DNA of 64,000 bases from Chryseobacterium capnotolerans (GTDB lineage: Bacteria > Bacteroidota > Bacteroidia > Flavobacteriales > Weeksellaceae): assembly GCF_021278965.1 (NCBI RefSeq), contig NZ_CP065589.1, forward strand, positions 1,059,001 to 1,123,000, written 5' to 3'. The notes beneath the pieces are model-generated. The model did not search any database. It was not told the origin of the DNA and saw only the letters and a list, made by a program, of their open reading frames with translations. Each line of letters begins with the position of its first letter. Within the stretch, counting starts at the first letter, position 1. Positions 28,429 through 37,445 of the stretch are shown here, piece by piece. Made by a program: the position numbers and the translations under genes.

Positions 28429-30005
28429 ATGCAAGATTCATTAGTAGAATATGGAGCCCGAAGAGTGATTATTACAATCACAGCCATTCTTTGTGCCCTT
28501 CTTGAAATTGTAGACTCCACGATTGTAAATGTTGCCTTGAATGAAATGAAGGGGAATCTTGGAGCTACGCTTTCAGAAGTGGGCTGGGTGATTACGGCCT
28601 ATGCGATCGGGAACGTAATTATCGTACCGATGACCAGTTGGCTTTCTCAGCAGTTTGGGCGTAGAAATTACTTCGCAGCATCCATCATTATATTCACCAT
28701 ATTTTCATTCTTATGTGGAAATGCAACCAATATCTGGGAGCTGGTATTCTTCAGATTGATGCAGGGAATTGGTGGAGGAGCCTTATTGGTAACTTCACAG
28801 ACGATCATTACGGAGTCTTATCCGATTGAAAAAGAAGTATGGCACAGGCCATCTATGGGTTAGGAGTAATTATTGGTCCTACTTTAGGTCCGCCATTGGG
28901 AGGATATATTGTTGACAATTACAGCTGGCCGTATATTTTTTATATCAATATTCCCATCGGAATTGCTGCAACACTGATGACGCTTCAGTTTGTAAGAAGT
29001 CCAAAATATGCTGAAAAACGTAAAGTATCAGATGTTGACTGGCTGGGGATCGCTTTATTAGCCGTTACAGTAGGTTCATTGCAGTTTATTCTGGAAAGAG
29101 GCCATGAAGAAGATTGGTTTGCCAGCGGGATGATTGTAGCCTTTACTGTTGCTGCTGTTTTAGGATTTATATTATTCCTTTGGAGGGAACTTACCTTTAA
29201 GTACCCGATTGTGGAGCTCAGGGTACTTAAAAATAGTAATTTAAGAATCGGAACAATGATGTCATTTGTGCTTGGATTTGGACTTTATGGATCCACATTC
29301 ATTGTTCCATTATATACTCAGAGTATTTTGGGTTGGACCGCACTACAGTCAGGAGCATTGATGATTCCGGCTGCATTGACAACCGCATTTATGATGCCTA
29401 TCATTGGTAGGTTACTGGCAAAAGGAGCAAAACAACAGATCCTGGTTTCATTAGGACTCTTTATCTTCTTTGTCTATAGTTTCTGGGGCTATAAAATTCT
29501 GACTCCAGACACCAGTAAAGATGCCTTCTTCTGGATGCTGATTGTAAGAGGAGCAGGATTAGGATTATTGTTTATTCCAATTACATCTTTGTCATTAAGT
29601 ACTCTGAAAGGCCAGGAAATTGGCCAGGGGGCTGCCTTTACAGGGATGATGAGACAGTTGGGAGGATCTTTTGGAATTGCGGCCATTACAACATTTATTG
29701 CCAATGCAGGCCAGAGCTACAGGAATAATCTGATTTCCCATTTAGATGTAAACAGTTTTGATGTCCAGCAAAGACTGGCAGCATTGAAGGCCAGTTTCAT
29801 TGCAAAAGGGATGACTCCTGACGCCGCCATGAATGCTGCTTATAAAATGCTTGACTTATCAGTAACCAAACAGGCAACTGTTTTATCCTATATGGATGTA
29901 TTTCTTTACCTCGGGGTAATATTTTTAATATGTATTCCGTTTATCTTATTGATAAAAGAAAGAAAGAGTAAAGAAAAAATAGATTTGAGTGAAGCCATGC
30001 ACTAA
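28429..30005 (+). pseudogene. EmrB/QacA-type MFS drug exporter (DHA2), one frameshift
   Basis: About 525 residues and fourteen predicted membrane helices when repaired. Motifs include LCALLEIVDSTIVNVALNEM in helix 1, WLSQQFGRRNYF (motif A), GLGVIIGPTLGPPLGG (motif C), and the DHA2 ending. The break is the A5 run at 28829-28833; six A's give YPIEKRSMAQAIYG. The in-frame GTG at 28390 is possible, but the ATG at 28429 fits homologues better. It is last in the operon, with a terminator 11 bases on. The substrate cannot be read from sequence. Confidence 0.9.
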
Positions 30006-30015
30006 ATTTTAATTA

Positions 30016-30043
30016 AAACCTTCGGATTTCCGGAGGTTTTTTT
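30016..30043 (+). terminator. Terminator of the efflux operon
   Basis: AAAACCTTCGG and CCGGAGGTTTT pair with one G-T and are followed by T's. Confidence 0.85.
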
Positions 30044-30046
30044 GTT

Positions 30047-30690
30047 GAATAAGGTTAAGTTTTGTTTGATCATTTTTGATTTTTAGGTCTCAATTTGAAT
30101 AGCACAAAGAAGCGTTTTCCTGCTTCCATAGCCTCTTTCTTCCAACTTCTGGTTCTTTTTGTAATATTAAGTAATTCTAAGCCATATTAATAAATTGTTT
30201 ATTTTTATTAAAAATAATATCACATATTGGAGAGTTTGTTTGTTTTTTTTAACTTTACGCTACAAAATGAAAAAATATGAATAAATTCCCTCACCCTAAG
30301 TATGCCTTTTCAAAAGGCTCAGATAGAAGTTGTACGCAACATTCTTATTCCAGGAATAGCTCCTAGATTGTATTGATTTATTTCAACCCTATTGATTGGT
30401 ACTTATTTCTTTATATAAAAATAAAGATCGTTTTTCTGTTTCCAAAATAGTTTGAAGAAGCAGAACAAGCATTGGCTTTTAACATTATTGATTTAATGTT
30501 GATAGTCTGTTGTAAAATAAAAATCAATCAATACTATTTCTTAATGACCTCTGCAAAAGACCTGAATGAATATTATAAGAGGAATGAAGTTGATCATCTA
30601 GATAATCTTGATGAGAATTTAAACAGCTAAAACTTCATCCTTGAAAAACTCTTTACTGAACCATATACCAAACAATTATAAAATTTACCT
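30047..30690. other. 640-base region, no intact gene, possible gene remnants
   Basis: This is AT-rich DNA. A short frame at about 30278-30368 encodes MNKFPHPKYAFSKGSDRS and then stops. Another at 30544-30630 encodes MTSAKDLNEYYKRNEVDHLD and 8 more residues, ending at TAA. Both have coding-like composition but nothing long enough to assign. Together they look like debris of one or two former genes. The IS and repeat cluster lies just downstream. Confidence 0.4.
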
Positions 30691-31287
30691 ATGAATTCAA
30701 TACAACTGCCGGAAACTTTCCTGGCATTATCAGATTTCAGAAAAAATGATGTTTATGTGCCTGAACTAGATCGAGATCAGATTATCTCAGATTTTTTTCC
30801 TGGAACCTTTACAGAACTTACCCAGCGTCTTTCAGATATTACAGGAGCCTTTTATGGTGGATTACTGAAACAAACCGGTAAGCTTTATGGTGAAGAAGCC
30901 GTTAATGATCTTTCTACCGCCTTTATGTATGATCTTGGATCACGAATGGCCTTAAGAAACTTAGAATCCAAACCTAATTTACATCCAGGAATTCCGGCCG
31001 TAGCAAAAGTATTGATAGCAGCAGTTTTTACATCCAGTCCCGAATATAATTTTGATTTCAAAGAATTAAATGACCACAGAGTTGAACTACTGATTAAAGG
31101 AGTAGACCGTTACCACAAGATCGCACAAAGTCTCCAAATCGCAGGACTGCTGAAATGGCCGGTTATAGAACCTTTTATACAGGGAGTATGCGATACCATG
31201 GGACTGGATGTTTTACTTGAAATGAAAGTTCTGAAGCTCGCTCCAGACAGCTTATGTGTATATGAGGTGATTGTGGAGAAGAAATAG
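30691..31287 (+). CDS. Cytosolic protein of unknown function
   Basis: A 198-residue protein without signal or membrane segment. The pattern suggests an alpha/beta protein of helices (LSDITGAFYGGLLKQTGKLY, LSTAFMYDLGSRMALRNLES) and C-terminal strands (DSLCVYEVIVEKK). It vaguely resembles the L-2-amino-thiazoline-4-carboxylate hydrolase-like family in length and layout, but no diagnostic residues can be pointed to. The stop codon is seven bases before a 23-copy heptamer array. Confidence 0.6.
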   Translation: MNSIQLPETFLALSDFRKNDVYVPELDRDQIISDFFPGTFTELTQRLSDITGAFYGGLLKQTGKLYGEEAVNDLSTAFMYDLGSRMALRNLESKPNLHPGIPAVAKVLIAAVFTSSPEYNFDFKELNDHRVELLIKGVDRYHKIAQSLQIAGLLKWPVIEPFIQGVCDTMGLDVLLEMKVLKLAPDSLCVYEVIVEKK

Positions 31288-31293
31288 TTTTTT

Positions 31294-31459
31294 AAGATAA
31301 AAGATAAAAGATAAAAGATAAAAGATAAAAGATAAAAGATAAAAGATAAAAGATAAAAGATAAAAGATAAAAGATAAAAGATAAAAGATAAAAGATAAAA
31401 GATAAAAGATAAAAGATAAAAGATAAAAGATAAAAGATAAAAGATAAAAGATAAAAGAT
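31294..31459. repeat. Heptamer tandem array, 23 copies of AAAAGAT
   Basis: A perfect 7-bp direct repeat from 31299 to 31459, preceded by a partial unit. Because 7 is not a multiple of 3, every frame reads through it as a repeated FYLLSFI-type peptide on the minus strand, which is an artefact. A second array of the same unit, with 11 copies, is at 46800-46881. Confidence 0.95.
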
Positions 31460-31560
31460 CTTGTCATTAAACAACATTGTCTCAATGCATATCCATGCGG
31501 ATATCAACATCAATAGGAGCGGGCTAAAGCCTAGTGGTGGTCGGAAGAATATCCGACCAT
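31460..31560. repeat. Palindromic segment of the composite repeat, left of the IS
   Basis: After the array comes CTTGTCATTAAACAAC, a hairpin around ATATCC/GGATAT, then ATCAACATCAATAGG and GCGGGCTAAAGCC, then a GGTCGGA/TCCGACC hairpin. The same order, with changes, follows the second heptamer array at 46882-46955. Bases 31517-31548 are inverted at 32852-32883. Confidence 0.75.
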
Positions 31561-32832
31561 TTTATTTTAAGTTTTAAAAACTTTATCAGGATTTCCCCCT
31601 GCCCCTATTATTAATATAGATATGGCAAGGTTCCTTATCTCCATAGCAAATCTTCTTTTGGCTGTTTTATATCCTATATTATTTGCTTTTTTATAGATGA
31701 GAATGAGCATAGCTGTAATAAGAGTCATGTAAATCATTACTTCTATACCATTTTTATTGAGTGAAAGAAGATGACTAGCATGAAGTTCCTGTTTTAGAAA
31801 TCTAAAAAACACTTCAATGTCCCATCTTTTCCGATAATAATCCGCAATATCTTTTGCAGAGATTTGAAAGTCATTGGTTAGAAACCAAAATTCTTTTTCA
31901 GGTTGCTGTTTGCTGCTTACTACAACCAATCTGAAATGTGTTTCAATTTGCTCCTCCTTATTATAAGTTTTCCCTTTTTGAGTTGGGACAGGTTTTGACG
32001 AATATAACTTTACTAAACTATCTTTTATGAGTACAATTTCTCCTAAGTCGATATTCTGATCTTTTTCAATAAAAGACTTTATTTCTTCATGTTTTCTATT
32101 TTCTTTAGATCTTATAACAAAAAACACCCCTTTATCATCAAATTCTTTCATTCTTTGGGCAGAACCCAATCCTTTATCTATAATATAAATATTGGCATGT
32201 TCTTTTTCTCTTTTCACATGTTGCAATACAGCTTCAGAAAGAGCATTATCTTCTGCACAGTATTTAGGAGTATTGTAAATTTCAACTCCGCAAGGAAGCA
32301 GCCCATCAAATAAGACACTATACTTAATAAATTTCTTACCTCCGTTTTGAGCAATGCCTTCCTTTAATTTTCCAGCTGCTTCACCAATAACAGTGCTATC
32401 TGTTCTGATTAGATCATATTTTTCTCTTTCTGCCGGGTTATAGGAATCACAGAACATATTATAGATACAATCGTAGATTTCTTTAAAGTATCTTGAATCG
32501 ATTTTTGAAAGCCTCTCAGAAATAGAACTGCGTCTTACAGTTTCAGTTTCATCAAGATTGAATAAAGCCTTAAATACAGGATCTTTAAATGTGTCTTCCA
32601 GTGTTCGCTGGCTTAATTTTTCATTGCTGGTAATGGCAAATAACAGAAGATAAAACATCTTTCTGCCTTGAAGTACTTTAGAATAATGATCTACTTTGGT
32701 ATTGGCTGAAAGATGAGATAAGAGGGCTTCAGGAATAAAGCTTAACAACTGGGAAACTGAAATTTTGTGCTCGCTAAAAATGGACATATTAATAAGTATA
32801 CTTATCAAAGATAAAACTTAAGTAACCCAAAA
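31561..32832 (-). mobile_element. IS4-family insertion sequence (ends approximate)
   Basis: One intact transposase gene fills the element. Weak terminal similarity is seen: TTTTAAGTTTTA at the left and, inverted, CTTAAGTTTTATC at the right. No target-site duplication could be identified. The element is flanked by 32-bp inverted copies of a palindromic repeat (31517-31548 and 32852-32883, 31 of 32 identical), so it appears to sit in the middle of a large palindrome. The limits given are estimates. Confidence 0.7.
31567..32787 (-). CDS. IS4-family DDE transposase
   Basis: A 406-residue protein from M8 of the longest frame (MSIFSEHKISVSQLLSFIPE). Catalytic features: LIRTDSTVIGEA for the first Asp, IYIIDKGLGSAQRM for the second, and DYYRKRWDIEVFFRFLKQEL, the Y-x2-R-x3-E-x6-K signature of IS4 transposases, carrying the Glu. 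The frame is complete, so the element may be active. The start at M8 is preferred because the upstream residues lie in the terminal DNA. Confidence 0.92.
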   Translation of the reverse strand: MSIFSEHKISVSQLLSFIPEALLSHLSANTKVDHYSKVLQGRKMFYLLLFAITSNEKLSQRTLEDTFKDPVFKALFNLDETETVRRSSISERLSKIDSRYFKEIYDCIYNMFCDSYNPAEREKYDLIRTDSTVIGEAAGKLKEGIAQNGGKKFIKYSVLFDGLLPCGVEIYNTPKYCAEDNALSEAVLQHVKREKEHANIYIIDKGLGSAQRMKEFDDKGVFFVIRSKENRKHEEIKSFIEKDQNIDLGEIVLIKDSLVKLYSSKPVPTQKGKTYNKEEQIETHFRLVVVSSKQQPEKEFWFLTNDFQISAKDIADYYRKRWDIEVFFRFLKQELHASHLLSLNKNGIEVMIYMTLITAMLILIYKKANNIGYKTAKRRFAMEIRNLAISILIIGAGGNPDKVFKT

Positions 32833-32834
32833 TG

Positions 32835-32930
32835 AAAATCGGAAGAAAAAATCTTCCGACCATCACTAGGCTTTAGCCCGCTCTCATTATAAATCAATAT
32901 TCATCTGGCTTTAGCCAAAATTTAACAGCA
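32835..32930. repeat. Palindromic repeat right of the IS
   Basis: CGGAAGA/TCTTCCG hairpin, then ACCATCACTAGGCTTTAGCCCGCTC, which is the inverse of the segment left of the IS, quoted here only by position 32855-32883, followed by another GGCTTTAGCC palindrome near 32911. No gene lies in 32809-33044. Confidence 0.7.
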
Positions 32931-33044
32931 TCAGAATTTATTCGTTTGGCTGTGTATTTATAAAAATATCTAGGGTCAGAACGGCCGGTCAATGCAGCCT
33001 AAACCTTGTAATCCATCCTCACCAATAGAATCTACCTCATGGGA

Positions 33045-34058
33045 TTATTGAATGTCTTCGATCCATTCAACTCCGCTAATGTCAATTAGTTTTATGGTAT
33101 GAATTTCATCTTTTTGAAGAATATCCTCAGTTCCTATATTAATATCTGCTTTTGCTCCCAATGGAATAATAAGGCTGTGTTTTCCGGGTTTTACTTTGGC
33201 CACATAATGGTTTTTAATATGGTCTTTAGAAAACTTTGAAAGCTCTTTATGATCGATTTCCTTTAGGATATTTCCGTTTTTATCCAGAATATGAATGCCA
33301 ATGAGGAAAGAACCATATACATCGGCGCCTTCCGTTCTGTACACTTCAAATTTTAAATCAGAATTATTAAGGGAAATATTGGAAATCTCAATCTTTGGTT
33401 TTACAGATTTATTATGCAAGGTTCCCCAAACACCACCATGAAAATATTGATTGGTGAAAAGGGTAAGTCCAAAAATTAACAGGGAACCTATCAGTACAAA
33501 TACCTTAGGTTGGGTAATAGGAAGTATTCCCGAACCAAGCCATTGGAACCATTTCGATTGTGTGAAAAGCTTGTTTTTCTTTATAAAATAATTATCAAAA
33601 GAATAAGAACCACTTCCGGTAAGGAAGAGGACAAAGCCGCCTGCAATACCTAAAACCCCAATTTGCCATTCATCCAGGCAGGTTGTTCCCAGCCAGCCAG
33701 AACCCAATAAAATTCCTAGAGCAAGACTGAAAATTCCTATACTCATCAAACGGGTAAAGAGGCCAAGAATAATAAATAATCCTACGATGGCTTCGATAAT
33801 TGTAAAGATCATCATGGATCTCTGTAAAGCATCCGGATGGGTAACAAGATATTCGATAATGGGTTTAATGCCTAAAGCATTGGGGAGAAAATGATTGAAT
33901 TTTTCCCCGATATATCCCTTTTCATCAGGAATAAGCTTGTTTTCGAGGATAAGTCTGCGCCAAAAGGCTGAAAAATAAGTCCATCCGATAACCATTCGGA
34001 GAGATAAAGTATATAATCCGGCCAAGTCGTATGACTGGCTGTTTGTAGTATGTTTCAT
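33045..34058 (-). CDS. DoxD-DoxA fusion (TQO small/large subunit-like) membrane protein
   Basis: A 337-residue protein. Residues about 15-170 have the four-helix DoxD/DoxX membrane fold (LRMVIGWTYFSAFWRRLIL, IIEAIVGLFIILGLFTRL, GWLGTTCLDEWQIGVLGIAG). After one more membrane helix (about 185-205) comes a periplasmic beta domain starting FHGGVWGTLHNKSVKP, the DoxA signature. DoxD and DoxA are the two subunits of archaeal thiosulfate:quinone oxidoreductase; here they are one chain. No sulfur-oxidation genes are nearby, so the substrate is unknown. Confidence 0.8.
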   Translation of the reverse strand: MKHTTNSQSYDLAGLYTLSLRMVIGWTYFSAFWRRLILENKLIPDEKGYIGEKFNHFLPNALGIKPIIEYLVTHPDALQRSMMIFTIIEAIVGLFIILGLFTRLMSIGIFSLALGILLGSGWLGTTCLDEWQIGVLGIAGGFVLFLTGSGSYSFDNYFIKKNKLFTQSKWFQWLGSGILPITQPKVFVLIGSLLIFGLTLFTNQYFHGGVWGTLHNKSVKPKIEISNISLNNSDLKFEVYRTEGADVYGSFLIGIHILDKNGNILKEIDHKELSKFSKDHIKNHYVAKVKPGKHSLIIPLGAKADINIGTEDILQKDEIHTIKLIDISGVEWIEDIQ

Positions 34059-34108
34059 TGAAGTTCATATTGTATTGTAAAAAACTGAGTATAATAGCTT
34101 AAAAAGTT

Positions 34109-34465
34109 TTAAACCAGATTTAATTTCAGTCTTTTAAATAGAATATACTTCGGCGGGCTGTTTCCTGTAGTATGCCCTGAATATTCATTAAAAAATAGTT
34201 TGGTTTCCTTTGCTTTTTTTAAAATAGCATTAGCATCCCCAAAAAACCCTTGGTATTTGGATTTTACGTTAGCTTTTGAAATAGATATCTTTGAGGAAAT
34301 CGTAGAAGAATCACAGTTTAGAGAAAGCCCGGAGGTTATTTTTACTTTATTTAAACCGCTGATGTATTGAATGTCAAAAATATCAAGAACATTTCTTTTA
34401 ACAGAACATGGCGATAATGAAAACACTAGTATAAGCATCGTAATGATGGCTTTGTAAGTCTTCAT
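34109..34465 (-). CDS. Small lipoprotein-like protein, function unknown
   Basis: 118 residues from the ATG at 34465, chosen because it gives a clean signal (MKTYKAIITMLILVFSLSPC) with Cys20 at a possible lipobox. The mature part is basic with SSTISSKISISKANVKSKY and ends in KRLKLNL. No family is recognised. It lies 18 bases after the alpha/beta hydrolase gene on the same strand and may be co-transcribed. Confidence 0.55.
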   Translation of the reverse strand: MKTYKAIITMLILVFSLSPCSVKRNVLDIFDIQYISGLNKVKITSGLSLNCDSSTISSKISISKANVKSKYQGFFGDANAILKKAKETKLFFNEYSGHTTGNSPPKYILFKRLKLNLV

Positions 34466-34503
34466 ATGGATTCTTGTTTCTGACATTCCTACAAAACTAC
34501 ACT

Positions 34504-35418
34504 TTATTTTAATGTTAGCTTAATAAATTTTAAAAATTCATCCTGCTGATCTACAAATAAATAGTGTGAACAATTATCGATAAGCTTAAAATTATTTTTT
34601 CCCGCGATATTTTTAAGGTTGTTCAGTTGTTTTTCAGAGAAAATTCCATCATTCTTTCCATAAACGGCAAAAAGAGGAATGCCTTTTCTTTTGATTTCTT
34701 TTAATACCGCTGTGTTATCAAGGTTATTCAAATGTTCATTCTGGTAGAACTTAATAGGAGCGTTATGGTTTCTGATATTATTTTTATAAAATTCACCGGC
34801 TTCATATTCTTCTCTTAAGCTTTTGCTTTCAACGGTAGGATTGGGCATATTGAAGAAATTGAGTTTACTGGCTATTTCGTAGCATCTTTTTCGGTAAGCT
34901 GCAGAATGCTTATCCAGATTTTCTATTTCAGAAATTTCCTGTAGCAGAACCGGTTCATTTTTGAAATGCTCTTTAGCTTGATTTAAAATATGATTATAGG
35001 TTTCCTGTTGGGTAAATAAGGCTCCTGCAAGGGTAAGGGTTTTTACTTTTTCCGGAAACTGATTGGTAAATAAAGTTCCGATGATTCCTCCAAAGCTATG
35101 GGCAAGAATATGTGCTTTTTTGAGATGATAAGTCTTATAAATCTGATTCAGATCTTCAAAACTTTCTTTGAAGGTCATGGTGGCATTTTCATCTTTGGAG
35201 CGTCCTTCGCCTCGTCTGTCGTATACAATTACATAGAAGCCTTTATCAGCCATATTTTGTGCTGTAGTTCCTTCAAATAAAGTAGCATTTCCACTGGGGC
35301 CGCCATGGATAAAAATAACGGCAGGATTTTCTTGATTTCCATAGGCTTTTGAATAGATATTCTGAGCATGAAGAGAAATTAAAAATAAGGAAAACAGAAG
35401 AGAAAATAGTGATTTCAT
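34504..35418 (-). CDS. Secreted alpha/beta hydrolase
   Basis: A 304-residue protein with signal peptide (MKSLFSLLFSLFLISLHAQ). Alpha/beta-hydrolase motifs are the oxyanion segment IHGGPSGNA, then VYDRRGEGRS, the nucleophile elbow AHSFGG, the acid in FAVYGKNDGIFS, and the His in LIDNCSHYLFVDQ. The YDRRGEGRS motif and HGGPSGN segment resemble proline-iminopeptidase-like enzymes, but the substrate is not certain. The protein should act in the periplasm or outside the cell. Confidence 0.85.
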   Translation of the reverse strand: MKSLFSLLFSLFLISLHAQNIYSKAYGNQENPAVIFIHGGPSGNATLFEGTTAQNMADKGFYVIVYDRRGEGRSKDENATMTFKESFEDLNQIYKTYHLKKAHILAHSFGGIIGTLFTNQFPEKVKTLTLAGALFTQQETYNHILNQAKEHFKNEPVLLQEISEIENLDKHSAAYRKRCYEIASKLNFFNMPNPTVESKSLREEYEAGEFYKNNIRNHNAPIKFYQNEHLNNLDNTAVLKEIKRKGIPLFAVYGKNDGIFSEKQLNNLKNIAGKNNFKLIDNCSHYLFVDQQDEFLKFIKLTLK

Positions 35419-35496
35419 GGCTGATATTTGAGGTTGCTAATCTAGTTAATATTTCTGAGGTGTTGCATGAAAAGTTATGGGTCGGGAATATTGTAA

Positions 35497-35556
35497 ACAA
35501 CCCCGTCAAGAATTCAAAGAATTTTTGACACTTCACCTCTGGAAGGGAATTTTCTA
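35497..35556. repeat. Dispersed-type hairpin repeat in the hydrolase-tag gap
   Basis: CCCCGTCAAGAATTC followed by GAATTTTTGAC and CACCTCTGGAAGGG forms a hairpin of a kind widespread between genes in this group. CTTCCATCTTCCAGC words follow at 35641-35655. The rest of 35419-35751 holds no ORF. Confidence 0.45.
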
Positions 35557-35751
35557 CTCTTCAACTGATATTTTCAAAATCATTGGAAAAAATAATCTAT
35601 TAATAAAAAACATATGAGATGTTCTTTCACACTCAAGAAACTTCCATCTTCCAGCATCTATCTTCCTTTTCTTAAAAATAAAATACTACTGACTAACAGT
35701 TGTCACAACCTTGTCTTATCTTTATGCCATTAAACTAAAACAGATACTTCA

Positions 35752-36312
35752 ATGAGTTATTGCTTAGCTATAGACGGAATGCAGCCTGAGAGCAGAAAGG
35801 AGCTGCACAAAAACTACCATGATAATTATTATGGATTTCCTATTCATGATGATAATGAATTATTTGGAAGGCTTATTCTGGAAATTAATCAGGCAGGCTT
35901 AAGCTGGGAAACAGTTTTGAAGAAAGAAGAGAGTTTCAGAAAGGCGTATGATAATTTTAATATTAAAAAAATAGCAGCCTATACAGAGGAAGACCGTGAG
36001 AGACTTTTAAGCGACAGCGGAATTATCAGAAACAAACTAAAAGTAAATGCTGCCATTGAAAATGCCAAAACGATTATGGAACTGCAAAAAGAATTTGGTT
36101 CATTTGAGAAATGGCTGGAACATCATCATCCTAAAACATTACCCGAATGGATGAAATTATTTAAGAAAACATTCAAATTTACAGGAGGCGAGATCGTGAA
36201 TGAATTTTTGATGAGCACAGGTTATTTGAAAGGATCACATCATGAAACCTGTCCCATTTATGCAAAAGTGTTGGATCAGAATCCTTTATGGAACAAAGAG
36301 GAGAAAATCTAG
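35752..36312 (+). CDS. tag: DNA-3-methyladenine glycosylase I
   Basis: A 186-residue base-excision-repair enzyme that removes 3-methyladenine. It shows the Tag zinc ligands: Cys4, His23 (in NYHDNYYGFP) and the His163-x3-Cys167 pair (SHHETCPIY). The core motif LILEINQAGLSWETVLKK and SDSGIIRNKLKVNAAI also match. It is monocistronic with a shared terminator. Confidence 0.93.
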   Translation: MSYCLAIDGMQPESRKELHKNYHDNYYGFPIHDDNELFGRLILEINQAGLSWETVLKKEESFRKAYDNFNIKKIAAYTEEDRERLLSDSGIIRNKLKVNAAIENAKTIMELQKEFGSFEKWLEHHHPKTLPEWMKLFKKTFKFTGGEIVNEFLMSTGYLKGSHHETCPIYAKVLDQNPLWNKEEKI

Positions 36313-36340
36313 AACAATTGAAACTTTGGTAAAAATAGAT

Positions 36341-36367
36341 CATGCCGGCATCGATTTGCCGGCATGA
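36341..36367. terminator. Shared terminator of tag and the convergent gene
   Basis: CATGCCGGCA and TGCCGGCATG form a 10-bp perfect stem between two convergent stops; A/T-rich DNA flanks both sides. Confidence 0.75.
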
Positions 36368-36371
36368 GCAT

Positions 36372-36881
36372 TTATTTTAGACTTCTTACTGAAACATCGG
36401 GCTTTTCACCCTGGGGAACAATAAAAATAGCATTGTCACTAATGGTATCTCCCGGATCAAAATAATAACTTCCGGTTACAGGAATCGTACTGGTAGTAAA
36501 TTTTCCGGATTTGTCATAAGCAGAATAGGTTACATTGAGCATCTGGGCCTTCATTTTCAGTTCAATCTTTTTAGAAGTAAGCCTGGCTCCGGTTGCATTC
36601 ACACAATCCAGTTCTACAAGACCAATATTACTTACAATCTGGGGAAAAGCAGACAGTCTGATATTGTAAGCTTTATCTGATTTATTTTTCACTGATGCTG
36701 AAACTTTATAACGGTCATATTGTTTCCCACCAGATTCAACACTTTCTTTGTTGAGAATATTAAAGGTAACATCCATACCGTTAACTTCTAAAGTCTGGCC
36801 ATCGGAAATCTTTTGTGCATAGGCAGGGTGATAACAAAAAAATGTTGTTGTGAGGGTGATTAAGAATGCCAGATTTTTCAT
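36372..36881 (-). CDS. Secreted protein of unknown function
   Basis: A 169-residue protein with signal peptide (MKNLAFLITLTTTFFCYHPAYAQ). The mature part reads as an Ig-like beta sandwich, with YKVSASVKNKSDKAYNIRL and GSYYFDPGDTISDNAIFIVP resembling DUF4352-like domains that mediate binding. No catalytic residues are seen. It is upstream of, and convergent with, tag. Confidence 0.6.
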   Translation of the reverse strand: MKNLAFLITLTTTFFCYHPAYAQKISDGQTLEVNGMDVTFNILNKESVESGGKQYDRYKVSASVKNKSDKAYNIRLSAFPQIVSNIGLVELDCVNATGARLTSKKIELKMKAQMLNVTYSAYDKSGKFTTSTIPVTGSYYFDPGDTISDNAIFIVPQGEKPDVSVRSLK

Positions 36882-36976
36882 TATATTATTTTATGTGTGA
36901 ATTGGTTATTAAATTTACATAAAATAATAAAATAAAGTATAATTTACTTTTTAATTATTATTCTTGTTGAATTTAT

Positions 36977-37354
36977 TTATTTGTTTTCAGGGGATTTTTC
37001 GATTAACTGTCTGTGCTCTATTCCCCATTTTTCAAACTCCAGGATAATTGGTTTCAGTTTATAACCGATTTCCGTCAGTTCATATTCTACACGTGGCGGA
37101 ACTTCAGCATATATTGTTCGGGTAATAATCTTGTCTTCCTCCAGTCTTCGAAGTTGTAGTGTAAGCATACGTTCTGTAATGTTTTGAAGGCGTTTCTTCA
37201 ATTCACCAAATCTCATCTTACCATTAATGAGATAGCAGCAGATAGCCAATGCCCATTGCCCACCAACGATATTTGAGGCATAAATCTCAGGACATTCATC
37301 TGCAAGAGCCTTTTTATTAGAAAAATTGGTTGAGGTTTCCTTTATTTTAGTCAT
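36977..37354 (-). CDS. HxlR-family transcriptional regulator
   Basis: A 125-residue winged-helix protein. Typical HxlR motifs are VGGQWALAICCYLINGKMRFGE, split around residues 31-52, then LQNITERMLTLQLRRLEEDKII and the wing RVEYELTEIGYKLKPI. It has a Cys near the N terminus (DECPE), as in redox-sensing HxlR/QorR members. It is divergent from a quinone-reductase-like gene, with paired inverted repeats between the two. Confidence 0.9.
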   Translation of the reverse strand: MTKIKETSTNFSNKKALADECPEIYASNIVGGQWALAICCYLINGKMRFGELKKRLQNITERMLTLQLRRLEEDKIITRTIYAEVPPRVEYELTEIGYKLKPIILEFEKWGIEHRQLIEKSPENK

Positions 37355-37411
37355 TACTTACATTTTTTATAGTACCCTACAATGGGTTGCTAATGTACAA
37401 AATGTAGGTAA
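37354..37411. promoter_or_regulatory. Paired operator-like repeats between hxlR and the oxidoreductase
   Basis: TTACTTACATTTT at 37354-37366 and AAAATGTAGGTAA at 37399-37411 are reverse complements with one mismatch. The first touches the hxlR start codon; the second lies seven bases before TAACTTTG (37419-37426), a -7 box for the oxidoreductase gene. This placement would let one regulator control both genes. Confidence 0.55.
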
Positions 37412-37445
37412 CAAGTTGTAACTTTGCTATAGAAATTTAAACATA

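Noticed and set aside
31294..31459. CRISPR array
   Set aside because: The repeat is a head-to-tail 7-mer without spacers, and no cas genes are in the window.
31252..31513. Two long minus-strand frames encoding repeated FYLLSFI peptides
   Set aside because: They are translations of the AAAAGAT array in frames that a 7-bp period keeps open. They have no start context and no real protein character.
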